DNA from: Phascolarctos cinereus
Lineage: Eukaryota; Chordata; Mammalia; Diprotodontia; Phascolarctidae
Reading direction: 5' to 3'
Assembly: GCF_002099425.1 (NCBI RefSeq)
Contig: NW_018344332.1
Span: 558,001 to 622,000, forward strand
DNA: 64,000 nucleotides
In this document: positions 37,011-49,171 of the stretch, one piece after another
Layout: each line of letters starts with the position of its first letter
How positions within the stretch are numbered: position 1 is the first letter of the stretch
The notes under the pieces: generated by a model
What the model saw: only the letters and a program-made list of their open reading frames with translations
What the model was told of the DNA's origin: nothing
Databases searched by the model: none
Program-made: the position numbers and the translations under genes

Positions 37011-38218
37011 TCCATACTCTGAAACATTGATACTAAAGAATAATGCCTGTGGATTAAGGATTATCTTTCTTCCAAAAGAGGAACAATTGTATTTGATTCT
37101 GGAATGAATTACTGTCCACTCCTAACATCTGAGATGCACACTTTTACATGCATACACACATATACACTCACACTCAGTCTCCCACTCATGGAGTTGCTCT
37201 AAAAATTATCCACCCAAATGAATATCATAGTCTGGACAACAAGCTTTCTTCATATGCCTGGTATTTCCAGAGAGGATAATTAGGAGGAAAGTCTTTTGAA
37301 TGAATATTGGTCTCATTTAGGAAGCTCTGCAATGTTCCATGAATTGATGCAAGCAGTATGGAGGAAAAGACTGGGTTGGATTGCAGTTGAGAAATTTTAA
37401 AATATTTTTAATGATGTGAAGCAAAACAAAGAATTATCTTTTTAAACACAAATTTTTCAGGTGATGTTATTTCCCTGAGAAACATGAACTACCACAGCCT
37501 CCAAGAATTAAGGTAAAAGGCCACAAAAGGGCAATGGATAGAGGCATGGTGGGTGGGAACAATCCAACATATTATCAGTAAAAAATTACTTAGGGAAAGT
37601 GACATAAAATAGCAAGTTCTTAGAGAGATGCATGAGCACCAGTGGAGTAGAGTGGTCATATCATAAGAGTAAGAAAATAGAGATAAAATGTCCATGTGTT
37701 TTACCAACAGCTATGCAAAGAACCTAAATGGTATCAGCATTATGGGGCCTCTGCTCTCCAAAGTTTTTTTTTTTTGGGGGGGGAAGAGATGTAAATAAAA
37801 GAAACACACAGGGATAGGTTAAGATATTTGCTCATAGATGACTGCATCTATTCAGTGATGACACCATAGATTCATGGGAGGATCAAAATAAAAAAAAATT
37901 CAAAACAATTTCATAGCTCTGAGCTGATAGATTGACTCCTGGACTCCAGCCAAAGTTCATTTGTTCATTAGTTCATTCCATCTCAATAGTGGTAAAACAC
38001 AGACCAAATGTTCTCAAAAGGCAACATTTCCCAGTGTCATGAAAATTATATGTGACAGTTATTATTCCCAAGGGAGCAAAGCTTTTTTTAAGAACTTGTT
38101 GAGAATTTTATTTGTTTTAGCTCAAAGGGTGTGCATAGGTTTACTGAGCATTGACTGAATCAAATGCTGCTAAATTTATTGTAATATATGCCCATGTACA
38201 TGGAAAGCCATGAAGACT
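37011..38218. other. Unassigned intronic sequence (1.2 kb)
   Basis: Contains a T10 then G8 run at about 37766-37782. No exon or repeat recognised. Confidence 0.5.
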
Positions 38219-38219
38219 A

Positions 38220-38345
38220 GTTGGCAAATAAATAAATATTTTTTCAAGAGCTGTGTCAGGAGCTGTGCTAGACCACAGAGATACCAAGATATAAATGAAC
38301 AAGTCTTTCATCTCCAAGAATTTACAATATAATTACAGATGTTCA
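38220..38345 (-). mobile_element. L2 3'-end fragment
   Basis: 'ataaataaatattttttcaa', 'ctgtgtcaggagctgtgcta', 'gaccacagagataccaagat' is a diverged reverse-complement L2 end. Confidence 0.6.
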
Positions 38346-38399
38346 GTATCCATTTCCTTCTTTAAAAAAATTGTTATGAAAGAGGTATAGAAATATTAC

Positions 38400-38960
38400 A
38401 GAAGACTTTGATGGAGGGAAAACAAATTTAGTAATAATGACCATGAATGTAAATCATCTTATCTTACCCATATGATTGAGGTTAGTGGCAGAATGGATTA
38501 AAGAGTAAAATCCAACAATTTCTTCCATATAAAAAGATATCCTTAAAAATATAAAAATCCATACAGAATTAAAATTAAGGGTTGGAGTAGAATTCATTTC
38601 TATTCAACTCAATTAAAAAAAAATCCATGCTGGTATGGTGTCATTCACAGTAACAAAAACAAATAGATATGGTTAAGGTAGATAATAAAACTATATTATG
38701 TTTACTCAAGATGTTAAGTCAATTTTGATGTTAAATCTCCATATGAACTGAATGGAATGACTTTTAAGTACCTAAAATAAAAGCTACTGAATTACAAGAA
38801 AATCTATATAGTAAGAAAACAACTGTTGGGCACTTCATTAACCCTCTTTCAGACTGAGCTAAAAATCTAACTCAAATATAAGCAATAGAGAAATTAAGGA
38901 TCTCAACAGATTAGGGGAAAAAAACCTACATAAACAAGGATATATAAACCTTGGTGATTA
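38400..38960 (+). mobile_element. L1 LINE fragment, endonuclease region
   Basis: 'ggcagaatggattaaagagt', 'aaaatccaacaatttcttcc', 'attaagggttggagtagaat', 'tcatttctattcaactcaat', 'gctggtatggtgtcattcac' correspond to the L1 endonuclease (…AEWIKNHNPTICCLQETH…VKGWSRIYY…) of the full-length copy, on the opposite strand. Frame lost. Confidence 0.7.
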
Positions 38961-38977
38961 ATGAAAGGGAATCAAAG

Positions 38978-38979
<2 letters not shown>

Positions 38980-39025
<46 letters not shown>
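38980..39025 (+). repeat. (AC)n microsatellite
   Basis: About 23 AC units. The Thr-His open frame over it is an artefact. Confidence 0.98.
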
Positions 39026-39026
<1 letters not shown>

Positions 39027-39234
39027 TTCAACAATATTAAAGTACCTTTGAAAACCAACAACAAAAAACAATCTTTTCATGGGCATAAAAGACTCATGAA
39101 TGAGTGCGGAAAGACATACATGTTAAATATGCTGAGTAGATTGTATATCAGTGGGAATTGCAGTCATTAAGGACAATGAGAAGAAAGCTTTAGAACTTAA
39201 ATGTATGATAAATGTGGTTGTTAATGATCAAACT

Positions 39235-39340
39235 TCAAGCATTTATTAAGTACCTACTATGTGCTAAGCACTGAGAATACAAAACCATAAAAATAGCCCC
39301 TATCAGAGAGAATACAATTTTCCCTGAAAAAATTCTATTT
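39235..39340 (-). mobile_element. L2 3'-end fragment
   Basis: 'caagcatttattaagtacct', 'actatgtgctaagcactgag', 'aatacaaaaccataaaaata' is the reverse-complement L2 end. Confidence 0.8.
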
Positions 39341-39477
39341 ATCATAAAAAATAAGTGTCATTATAAGAAAAACTGATTATACTAAAAAAAGAAAAAAAAT
39401 TACAGTTAGACATATCCAGTTTTACAGTATGCAGTTTGGATACTTTTTTAGTTTTCTTTTAAAAACATTTTTAATAA

Positions 39478-39738
39478 AATAATAATAGCTGACATTTGTA
39501 TACTGATTTTAATTTAATTTAATGATTTATAATTATTACCTCATTTGATCCTCATAACTAGCCTGGGAGGTAAGTGCTATTATTATCCCCATTTTACAGA
39601 GGAATCAACTGAGACAAACAGAGGGTAAGAGACTTGGCAGGGTGATACAGCTAGTAAGTGTCTGATGCTGGATTTGAACTTACTTCTTTTTGATTCTAGG
39701 CTTGGTGTTGTATTCACTGTGCCACTTAGCTCTCTCTT
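39478..39738 (-). mobile_element. MIR/THER1-type CORE-SINE, near full length
   Basis: 'aataataatagctgacattt', 'cctcatttgatcctcataac', 'tagcctgggaggtaagtgct', 'cccattttacagaggaatca', 'acagctagtaagtgtctgat', 'tggatttgaacttacttctt', 'tgccacttagct' are in reverse-complement order. Confidence 0.92.
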
Positions 39739-39769
39739 AAATACAAAGACTATTTTTTTCCAGTATGAA

Positions 39770-40610
39770 GTTATCTCCCTCTCCATTCCCTCTCTTACTC
39801 AATGAGAAGGTAAGAAAAACAAAACCTATTACAAATGTATACAATCATGCAAAACAAATGTCTACATTAGTTATAGTCCAAGAAAAGAGCAAGAAAAAGC
39901 AAGAAAGAGAAGAAAATAGGCTTGCATTTGCACTTTGAGTCCATCAGCTGTCTCTCTGGAGGCAGGTAACATGTTAGGTAATATCATGGAACCTTGGAAC
40001 TCATATGAGTAGGTGATTGTGTGGATCAGTAACTAATTCTTTCAAAGTTGATTATCTTTATAATATTTTTGTTATTATGTAGATTGTGCTGCTGATTCTG
40101 CTCACTTTACTTTGTATCAGTTCATACAAGTTTTCCAGGTCTGTTTGAAACTATTTTCATCATTTCTTACAATGCAATAGTGTTTCATCACATTCATATA
40201 CCACAACTTGCTTATCTACTCCCCAATTTATGAGTGTCCTTTCAGTTTCCAATTCTTTGCTACCACACAAAAAAGAACTGCTATAAATATTTTTGTAAAA
40301 ACGAGTCCCTTTTCTCTCTCTTAAAAAAAAAACATCTGGGATATAGACATTGTAGCAGCATTGCTGGGTCAAAGGGCATGAATGATTTTGTAGTTTTTTG
40401 GTCATAGTCCCACATTGTTCTCCAGAATGGTTGGACCACTTCATAGCTCCACCAACAGTACATTAATGTGCCCATTTTCCCACATCCCCTCCAGCATCTG
40501 TCATTTTCCTTTTCAGTCATATTAGACAACCAGATGCATGTGGGGTGGTATCTTAGAGGTTGTTTTAATTTTCATTTTTCTAATGATTAGTGATTTAAAG
40601 CATTTAGGCC
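39770..40610 (-). mobile_element. L1 LINE 3' fragment, ORF2 C-terminus and 3' UTR
   Basis: The minus-strand open stretch (40529-40281) reads MTEKENDRCWRGCGKMGTLM then YCWWSYEVVQPFWRTMWDYD, the ORF2 Cys region, closely parallel to the full-length L1 at 27181-27669. The 3' UTR (39770-40130) differs from that of the full-length copy, so it belongs to another subfamily. Confidence 0.88.
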
Positions 40611-40679
40611 TTAGTTGCCAGCATACATATTTTTTAAAAGAGATAAAATGAAATGCTGATGCACTGAGAACACACACAC

Positions 40680-41430
40680 AAAAAGAGAAGCAGCAAATCA
40701 TGTACTGTATCTCAAAACAAACACCAAATGGAAATCCTGACTGAAAAATTAATGAAGATCAAAGAAAATTGAAAAAGAAAAAGATTGGTCAGATAATAAA
40801 AACTAAAAGCTATTTTAAAAGACTAGTTAAATAGGTAAGTTTTTTTTTTTTAAAGAGATAGGAAAGCCAAAATGTAAAGAAAAATAATAACTGGAGCATT
40901 GGCTACAAAGCAAATAGAAGTGAGGAAAAGAATCAGAAAATATTATACCTAGTTATATGCCAGCAAAACTAAAAGCATAAATAGGTGGATGAATATTTAC
41001 CAAATAGAAACTAGAAAAAGGAACTAAGGAATACATGATAAGCATAATACATAAAAAACATAAGCAATGGTTTTCCTCAAGAGAAATAAAATAAGCCAAA
41101 AGCAAACCCTTAAAGTGGGCATGTGAATCTAAGTCAATTGGAATTATAGGGATTTACTCTATGCTGTTTTGTTTTTTGTTTTGTTTTTGGTTAGAAAAAA
41201 AAAAGAAGTAACTTTTCCAGATTGCGTCTATGAAATCAAGTATGATCCTGATACCCACAGCATGGAGGAATAAAGCTGAGAAAGGAAACTGTTGAACTAA
41301 GCATCCCCAAATAATACAAATATTGACAAACTTATCAACCCTAAAATCACCTAGACTGAAAGTTCAGTATGGCCACGTGAGATTTACACCAGGAGGGCAA
41401 AGCCAGATAATATCAGGAAAAACTTGTTTG
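40680..41430 (+). mobile_element. L1 LINE fragment, ORF2 RT N-terminal part
   Basis: 'ttatatgccagcaaaactaa', 'ggtggatgaatatttaccaa', 'tgatcctgatacccacagca', 'caaatattgacaaacttatc' match ORF2 text around the RT start. Frame lost. Confidence 0.65.
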
Positions 41431-41539
41431 TTCTGTTTGTTTTTTTACTAGACTGATAATGTTACTGGGGTAGGAAAGCCCTGGAGAGGAAATTCCAATT
41501 GCCAGTGCAGACTGGCAATTGCTCTGCAAGTTTAAATGT

Positions 41540-41665
41540 TGCCTGGGAAATGAGAGGTTCAAGGATTTGCCTAGGGTCATACAGCTAGCATGTGTCAGAT
41601 GTGTGATTTGAACCCAGTTCTTGATTCTAAGGTCAATTCTTTATCTATTATACCGGACTTCTCTT
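41540..41665 (-). mobile_element. MIR fragment
   Basis: 'gatttgcctagggtcataca', 'gctagcatgtgtcagatgtg', 'tgatttgaacccagttcttg' is the reverse-complement CORE and head. Confidence 0.8.
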
Positions 41666-42210
41666 ATTGAAGAGCTATGAATGTAACAAAACATATGAAC
41701 AACAAATACAATCAAATCACATTAGCAATGAACACAGAATAGCCTTTATTTTCAAGCAGCAAGATTGATTATGGTTATTACCCCTCTTTAGCCATGTTTT
41801 CTCTCCTCTAAATAGCACCTACTATCATTCCTTATTAGCAGGTGTCACTGTAGAAATGTTTCTTGATTGCATGTACCAAGAGCTCTGAGTCCTGTCCCTT
41901 GCCACCAGAGGAAGGGCTTCTGGTCAAACCCTCTACTCATGGATCAGACACTGGGAACCAAAAATATCTCAGACCTTAGTTATTTTCCATTGTAGTACAT
42001 TGCAGGGCACCCAGATCAAATTAAACATTTACTTATCTGTTGATTGTGGGCAGAGATTACTTTGTGTAGTGATCAAAGATAAATCTAGATACTAGAAGAC
42101 ATCTTCTAAAAAGGTCTCTGTTTACTCATTTTCTCTGTATTCCAATAGTTGCTTAGAGATGTCTTCTGTAACTGATAGACAAAGTCCCTGTTTAGTATGG
42201 TAAGGATAGA
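41666..42210. other. Unassigned intronic sequence
   Basis: Nothing recognised. Confidence 0.5.
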
Positions 42211-42211
42211 A

Positions 42212-42331
42212 TATCTATCTGTCTGTCTGTCTGTCTGTCTGTGTGTCTACCATCTATCTATCTATCAATCTATCTATCTATCTATCTATTCTATCTATCT
42301 ATCTATCTATCTACATATCTATTTGTCTATC
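42212..42331 (+). repeat. (TCTG)n-(TATC)n compound microsatellite
   Basis: Five TGTC units followed by about 20 TATC units, with a few interruptions. Confidence 0.97.
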
Positions 42332-42359
42332 ATTTATACGATTTAAGAGAGAAGCCATA

Positions 42360-42530
42360 TTTTGGTGGGAAGAACAGAAGAGACAGAAGACTCCAACTCC
42401 AGTACAGGTTCTGTTAGTTAGGAGTGGTGGAACTACTGGTTAGTCCCTTCTCCTCTTTGGACCTCACCTGAAAAATGAAGGCATTGTCTGCATGATCTAT
42501 CCCTTTCAGTGCTAAGATGCTATGAAGTCG
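42360..42530 (+). mobile_element. CORE-SINE remnant
   Basis: 'ttctcctctttggacctcac', 'ctgaaaaatgaaggcattgt', 'ctatccctttcagtgctaag', 'atgctatga' match the 3' half of a MIR3/THER-like SINE. Confidence 0.6.
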
Positions 42531-42759
42531 CCAAATTATGTAAGAGGGTTTTAGAGGATTGTTAAATTGTGGTATAAAGAACATAACAAGAAGTTAACAG
42601 GAGGAATACTTTTGGAGTGCCAGGAATGAAGCAAATATAGTGAATCAGTCAGTACAGAATCTTGGCATGGGAAGGGGTTTAAGAAATCATCATGTACAAT
42701 CCTGACCGAGACAGGACTCCCCATCCAAAGGCCACTTGTGTTTTTTTAAATAGATTAAT

Positions 42760-44095
42760 CACTACTTAATTTGATTTAAAAAAAATACCAAATTATCAGT
42801 ATCAAAGTTGAAAAAGGTAACTTCATGACCAATGAAGAAGAAATAAATTATTAGAAATTATTTCACTCAATTACATGCCAATAAAATGACTAACCAAATG
42901 AAATGAATATTTACAAAAAATATAAAATGCCCAGATTAACAAAATAATAAATATAAAATGTAAATAACCTGATCCCAGAACAAGAAATAAAATGTAAATA
43001 ACCTGATCCCAGAACAAGAAATTGAACAAGACATAAATGAATTCCCAAAAGGAGAAACCACAGGGCTAGATGGGTTTTGAAGCAAATTGTAGCAAACATT
43101 TAAAGAGCAATTAATTATAGTACTACAAATGCTGTTTGGAAAAAAATAAGAAAAGAAGGGGTCCTACCAAATTCCTTCTATCATATAAATATGGTCTTGA
43201 TACCTACACCAGGGAAATCCAAACCAGAGAAATAAAATTAGAGATTGATTTCACTATTGAATATAGTGCAAAAATGGAGAGTAATTTATTAGCAAGGAGG
43301 CTACCTTAACATACTTCAAAGGTTACAAATATGGCCAAGTTAGAGTTACACTAATAACGTGGAGTGGCTTCGATACTAGGAAAAAGCTAGAAGCATAACT
43401 GACCATATTAAGAATGAGAACAATAAAAATCAACAGATACATAGAAAACTTTTGACAAAATACCATTCCTATTAAAAACATTAGAAAGCATAGGAATAAA
43501 TGGATTTTGACCTTTGACCCAGCAATACAATTCCTGAATGTATAACCATAAAAGATAAAAGAAAGAGGAGGAAAAAAATCTTAGCAGCTCTTTTTTGCAG
43601 TAGAAAAGAATTACAAACCATTAATTGTGGGAATGTCTGAACAAGCATATTAATGTGATGGAAGGCTCTTATGTTCTAAGAAATAATGAAGGGGATGATT
43701 TATGAGAAATGTGGGAAGACATAGTAAAGTGAACAGAAACTGAAGGACATTTTACACAGTAACAATAATATTGGAAAGACAAACAACTTTGAAGGTCTTA
43801 GGGACTCTAATTAATGCAATGACTGAACATGATTCCAGTGATCAGTGATGAAGTATGCTACTTACCTCTTGACAGAAAGAGGAGAGTGTCAGAGGGAAGA
43901 CTGAGGCCTATACCCAGGCACAGAGAAGCTCCCCTCCACTTGGACATGGCCAATGTACAAATCTGTTTTACTTGACTACACGTTTGTAACAGGGGCTTTG
44001 ATTTTCTTGTTTTCTCAGTTGGGGGGAGGGGAAGGGATCAAAAACAGAGTTTTGTTGATTGGAAAACTAAAATAAAATACAATGTCACACTGAAA
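42760..44095 (+). mobile_element. L1 LINE fragment, RT pieces and 3' end, internally deleted
   Basis: 'ttcactcaattacatgccaa', 'gaatatttacaaaaaatata', 'gaacaagacataaatgaatt', 'ccacagggctagatgggttt' is early RT. 'agatacatagaaaacttttg', 'gataaaatac'-type text follows. 'cctttgacccagcaatacaa' and 'tgatggaaggctcttatgtt' are the ORF2 C-terminus, and 44000-44095 is the 3' end. A 34-bp tandem duplication lies at 42955-43022. Confidence 0.75.
42955..43022 (+). repeat. Perfect 34-bp tandem duplication in the L1 fragment
   Basis: Two identical units start with aaaatgtaaataacctgatc at 42955 and 42989. Lack of divergence implies recent slippage in old sequence. Confidence 0.95.
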
Positions 44096-44824
44096 AGAGA
44101 AAGTTTCATAATATGATGATTCTAGAAAGTTTCCAATGACACATAAAAAACATCAAGGGCAGCATCATGGAACCTGCTGTGCAGAGATGGGTAGGCAGTC
44201 AAGTAAGGGGCTAATGGCCATCTCTAAAGTGTTACTGGAAAGCTTTATTTTTGTAGGTGTGATGTTCACTGATAACATTTTGTCTCAAGTCAACATTAGA
44301 TGGATTTGGACAACAGTCTCTGTGTACACTTATCACCATCAAGTCATAAACTTGGAAGGAATCTTGGATCTAGACTAGGGCTCAAACTGGGCCTTGTGTC
44401 TTGTTTCTGGGTCTCATTCTCTCTCCACTACATTTCTCTGCGGTGTCACAGTAATATCAGAATTGATGTTAATCATTTTGATTAATTTCACCAAATATAG
44501 AATGGGTTAGAGAGAAACTGGCAACTTGGTCACTGGGCAGTTTTACTTACTTTAAAAAAAATCAGACGGATTGGGAATAATCAATTTGTGTTTCTCAGAG
44601 AAAGGAGATACTGGGTAGTACATTTTGGACTCAATTGAATTGAACTGAATTGACAGCTTGAAACTGGGATGGTCTTTATTTGTCCAATGGCTGCTTCTTT
44701 CTGTTTCATTCTGCTCTGCCCAGGACAGTAAAGGTCTCTTATATTCCCGTCCCTGTGGGCAGGAAGAAGTATATGGGCAAATGCTAAGAGTCTGCATTAA
44801 ACAGTAATTAGGTGAGTGAATCAG
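44096..44824. other. Unassigned intronic sequence
   Basis: Nothing recognised. Confidence 0.5.
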
Positions 44825-47120
44825 TCAATGATTAATCAACAAACATTTATTAAGTATTTACTATGTGCCAAGAACTGTGCTAAGTATTATAGATATAAAA
44901 AGAGGGAAAACCCAGTCTCTGCCCTCAAGAGATGTAATCAAATCGGGAAGCAACATGCCAACACATATATACAAAGCAAGCTGTCTATAGATTACCAGGA
45001 AATAAATAACAGAGGGAAGGCACTGGAATTGACAGCAGTTGGGGAAAGCTTTCTGTAGAAAGTGAGAGTTTAGCTGGAACTTAAAGAAAGCTGGCAGGGT
45101 TAATTTTCAAAGTGGAGGAGGGAGAGAGTTCCAGGCATGGAGGACAGCCAGAGAGAATGACTGGAGCTGAGAGATGGAGTGTGTTGCTTATGGAACAGCC
45201 AGGAGCCCAGTGTCACTGGACTGACAGTCTCTGGAAGGGATTAAGATGTAAGAAGACTGGAAAAGTAGGATGGGCAAGTTATGAGGGATTTTTATGCCAA
45301 GCAGAAGATTTTGTATTTGATTCTGGAGGTAATAGGGAGCCACTGGAGTTTATTGAGTAGGGGAGTAACATGATCTGACCTACATTTTAGGAAAAATCAC
45401 TTGAGTGGCTAAATGGAGAATGAACTGGAGTTTGAAGAGACTCAAGGCAGGCAGACCCTCTTCCCCTTTAGCCATTGCAGTCATCCAGGTGTGAGGTGAC
45501 GAGGGCCTGCACCAGAGTGCTGGCAGTGTTAGATGAGAGAAGGGGGAATATTGGTGAGATGTTACAAAGGTGAAATCAACAGGCCTTGGCAACAGCTTGG
45601 GTGTGGAGGCTGAGAGATGGTGAAGAAGCTGGGATGGCTCCTAGCCTAAGGGATTGGAAGAACAGTGTTGCCCTTTACAATAATAGGAAATGTGGGAGGG
45701 CAGAGGGTCTAGGGGAAAGGACAATGAGTTCTGTTTGAGACACATTGAGTGTAAGATGTCTTCTGACCATCCAGTTTGAGATGTCTGAAAGGTAGTTGGA
45801 GATGCAAGATTGTGGGTCAGCAGAGAGACGGGGGCAGGTAGACTGGAGGATCACTGGCTTAAAGATGGTGGTTAAAGTCATAGGAGCTGATGAGATTACC
45901 AAGTGAAGCAGTTTAGAGGGAAAAGAGAAGAGGCCTAGGACAGAACTCTGAGGCTCTAACATATAGTTAGGAGGCATGGCCTAGGGAGGATCCAGCAATG
46001 GAGAGAGAGAAGTCCCATAAAGAGAAGGAAAACCAGGAGACAGGATGTCCTGAACACCTACAGAGGAGAGAGTATCAAGGAGGAGAGAAGGCCCAACAAT
46101 GTCAAAGGATACAGAGAGATCAAGGAGAATGAGGATCAGGAAAAGGTCATTGGACTTGGCCCCTAAGGTATCATTAGTAACTCTGGAGAGAGAGCTTTTA
46201 GGGGAATGGTAAGATTGGAAGCTAGATTGTAAGGGGCTGCTGTTGTTCAGCCTTCATTTTAGAAGAGGATTAATGACATCATGAGTGATGTCTTGACTTG
46301 TATGTGAATTGGCAGAGTGTGCAAAGTCATCAGCCTCACTCTTTCTTCCGGGATCAGCAAAGTTCTGTGGCAAAGAAAAAATCAGATCACTGGTGATAGT
46401 CTGGGATGCAGTGGGTGACCTTGGTGTCTTCTGTGTCTGCCCAGGCTCCCCATGCTCCACATCTCACAGTGCCTGCTTCAGCTGTCTTCATGGTCATCAG
46501 AACAAATCATTCTCATTTGCCCATTCTGCCAGGGGAAGTCTTCTCTTGCTTGTTCAGGGAGGACTAGTATCTCTGGTGTGAGGGCTGTCAAGCTTTTTTT
46601 AGGTCTGCTCATCTACCTTCAGTGTCCACCTTCACCCAACTCTCACCTGGGGCTCCAAGAAGCTGCAGCATGTGCAGTGGCCACAGCTTGGTCGAACCAT
46701 CTTGACAGATGGGCCAAACCAGGTTGAAGGTAACTGACAGGCTTGAAACCCATCAATGAGTTAGGGGAATGTCTTCCCTAAGCAAATGAAGCATGTAAGG
46801 GATTAAGAAGAGAGTGAGAAAAGAAGCAGAGGCACTGATTGTAGATGGTCTTCTTGAGGAGTTTAGTTACAAAGAGCAGAGGAGCTACAGGATAATAGAT
46901 GGTGGATATGGCAGGATCAAGTGGGAGTGTTTTCGGGTTGGTGACACATGGGCATGTCTGTAGACAGTAGGAAATGGGGAAAGATTGAAAATAAATGAAA
47001 CAGTGTGGCTGACAGAGGGGCCAATGAGATGGAAGGGGATCCCTTCAACAATCAAGGGGCAAGCCTTGGTAAGGGATGAGGCCATTTCATCATTTGGTGC
47101 TCCAAAAACAAATGAAGATG
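44825..47120 (-). mobile_element. L2 LINE, 3' half with RT remnants, about 1.7 kb excluding an insertion
   Basis: The 3' end is at 44830 ('acatttattaagtatttact', 'atgtgccaagaactgtgcta'). The 3' UTR runs 44830-45700. The minus strand at 45977-45675 reads ISNYLSDISNWMVRRHLTLN, the L2/CR1 RT C-terminal motif (…DI..WM…FLKLN..KTE). The minus strand at 47157-46885 reads FIFNLSPFPTVYRHAHVSPT, the L2 '…SLSTG.FP...K.A.V.P' segment. A 558-bp RTE-related insert splits it at 46236-46793. Frames are broken. Confidence 0.9.
46236..46793 (-). mobile_element. RTE-related element inserted in the L2
   Basis: The left end is 'ctgctgttgttcagccttca', 'ttttagaagaggattaatga', 'catcatgagtgatgtcttga'. This is the reverse complement of the RTE tail seen at 11240-11300 (…gatgtcatt..ggt.ctct..gagaa.gaaggac…). 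Flanked by the perfect 8-bp duplication tgtaaggg (46228-46235 and 46794-46801). No coding sequence recognised, so either a truncated RTE or a SINE that uses the RTE tail. Confidence 0.8.
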
Positions 47121-47384
47121 CACTATTGACTGTAGGATCTAAAAAATAAAAACACAAGTATATGGGTCCAGCGGTTTATGAGCAGGTAGGTAGAAATCAT
47201 GGGAATCCAGCACGTTTGCATGGTGGGAGTTTTTTGTGATCATACCCCTTGCTCAGAATGTGATCAGAAGGGCAAATTGAACCTTCTTAGTGATCAGATT
47301 CACATGCTATGTCCCAAGGCTGTCTCAGCATCTATACAAAATCTCAGTGGCCCAAAACCTGGATTGTTCTCATTCCTCATCTCC

Positions 47385-47757
47385 TTTTCTGTGGATCGCT
47401 GGTTTCCCTCAAGGTTCAGCTCAAGTGCCATTAGTTATGGGGGAAGGAAGGAATAAACATTTATTAAGCACCTACTATGTGCCAGACACTGTACTGAGAG
47501 CTTTGTATATATGCCTTTCCTGATGCCCCCAGTTATTAATGTTCTCCTCTCATATTCCCTGGCAGATAAATATTTTATGTATAATTTCCTTTGTGCATTC
47601 TTTGTTTTCTCTTCCCTATACCTCACCCACTCCAAGCAGAATCTAAGTTTCTTGAGGCCAGGGCTTGTTCTTTGCTTTTTTTTTTCCTTTTTGTACTCCT
47701 AGACCCAGGACAGCACCTTGTATGTAGCATGTGCTTTAGAAATGCTCATGCAGTTGG
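47385..47757 (+). mobile_element. L2 3' UTR and terminus, interrupted
   Basis: 'ctcaaggttcagctcaagtg', then after a short opposite-strand piece 'gcctttcctgatgcccccag', 'gtttcttgaggccagggctt', 'tgtatgtagcatgtgcttta' is the L2 3' end on the plus strand. Confidence 0.75.
47446..47506 (-). mobile_element. L2 3'-end fragment inserted in the plus-strand L2
   Basis: 'aataaacatttattaagcac', 'ctactatgtgccagacactg' is the reverse-complement L2 terminus. Confidence 0.7.
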
Positions 47758-48996
47758 ATTTTAAAGGTATTCTGGATGATTTAATAGCAAAAAATCCCAA
47801 AACAAAACAAAACTAAAAAAATCCCCTAACCACCCTTGACCTAATTATGGATGATGGTCAGGACACATATTGTTCATGCCTGTAAGACTCGTTTTAAAGA
47901 AGAATGTGGAAGTTGGAAGCAAGTTCCAAAACTCTTTGGACTCAGAGAAATTCGAAATCAATCATAAGTTTGGATAGATAGGGAAAACCACTGAATTGGG
48001 GTCATGAGCAGGCCCCACATAGTGAGAATTGCCTAGATCTGTGCTAGAGTGCCACTGTGGCCCATACAAAGGGTAAAAAAGATCAGACACAGATCTTGCT
48101 TGTGCTGAAGTTAATTTTAGTATCATACAGCATGCCAGCCAATACATCTCCTTAGGGCAATCAACTGTCGGCAGCTCATTTACCAACACACTATTGTGAG
48201 AACAACCCTGGGAATGTAGCAGTTTAAGAGAGATGAGTGATAAGGAGAAGAGGTGTCTTCTAACTCATAGGCAGGCCTCATCAATCACACGGCTGCAATT
48301 TCTCGCACTGATTGCAAGTCTAATGCCAGTGCCCTCTTATCTACACATCCACTGATGCATAGCCTGGACTCAAGGAGTCATGGAAATACAAAACCCCCAA
48401 ATTAGCATGGCTCTCACACCTCCAGAACACGAAAGATGTTTCTGCTATAGCAGAGGCACAAAGTCTCTTGACTGTGTTTGATTTCAAATAGGAAATAGTG
48501 GGTAAAGAATTACTTTTAGGTTTTATCTCTTGGAAAAAGAGAAACACTTACATTAGACTTTTTGATGGCTATTTTAAAACCATCTGTGACAAATATAAAT
48601 GTTAATTACTCTAAAACCCTGACCACTGATGAACTCAGAGGGGAAATAATCTTTTCTAGCACGGTGTGTGTTTATTCAACCACAGGGCAGCTTTTATGCG
48701 CTGGGCAGTGAGTATATCAAAGTGTATCTATTTTTCAGAAACACGCACAAGTTGACAAGGGAAGACTGTCTTCTTCATAAGTGCTATCTTTGACCTTATA
48801 TGGCTCCCTTCACCAAGATCCAGATGTGGATTTTCAAAAGAGGCAAGACATGTACTTTTGGTTGAGACTTGAAGGTGTGCATATGGGGAAGAAGGTGGGC
48901 CCTGAAATACCAAAGCCAGCAAAGATGGCTGGAGTGGTGAGGATTTTAAAATTTGCCTTACCTTCTTCTGTTTTGTTATTCATGGAGAAGAGAGGC
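47758..48996. other. Unassigned intronic sequence (1.2 kb)
   Basis: No family or exon recognised. Confidence 0.5.
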
Positions 48997-49005
48997 TTGA
49001 CCATC

Positions 49006-49162
49006 TTTTTTTTTTTTTGGTTTTAGGCAATTGGGGTTAAGTGACTTGCCCAGGGTCACATAGCTAGTAAGTGTCAAGTGTTTGTCCTGAGGCTGGATTT
49101 GAACCCAGGTTCTCCTGACTTCAGGGCCTATGCTCTATGCACTGCGCCACCTAGCTGCCCCA
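49006..49162 (-). mobile_element. WSINE1-like SINE
   Basis: A T run (the A tail), then 'ggcaattggggttaagtgac', 'ttgcccagggtcacatagct', 'gaggctggatttgaacccag', ending 'gcgccacctagctgcccc'. It is flanked by the perfect duplication ttgaccatc (48997-49005 and 49163-49171). The clean ends suggest a young insertion. Confidence 0.93.
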
Positions 49163-49171
49163 TTGACCATC

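Noticed and set aside
42243-42443. Open frame over the TATC/TCTG repeat
   Set aside because: Microsatellite artefact.
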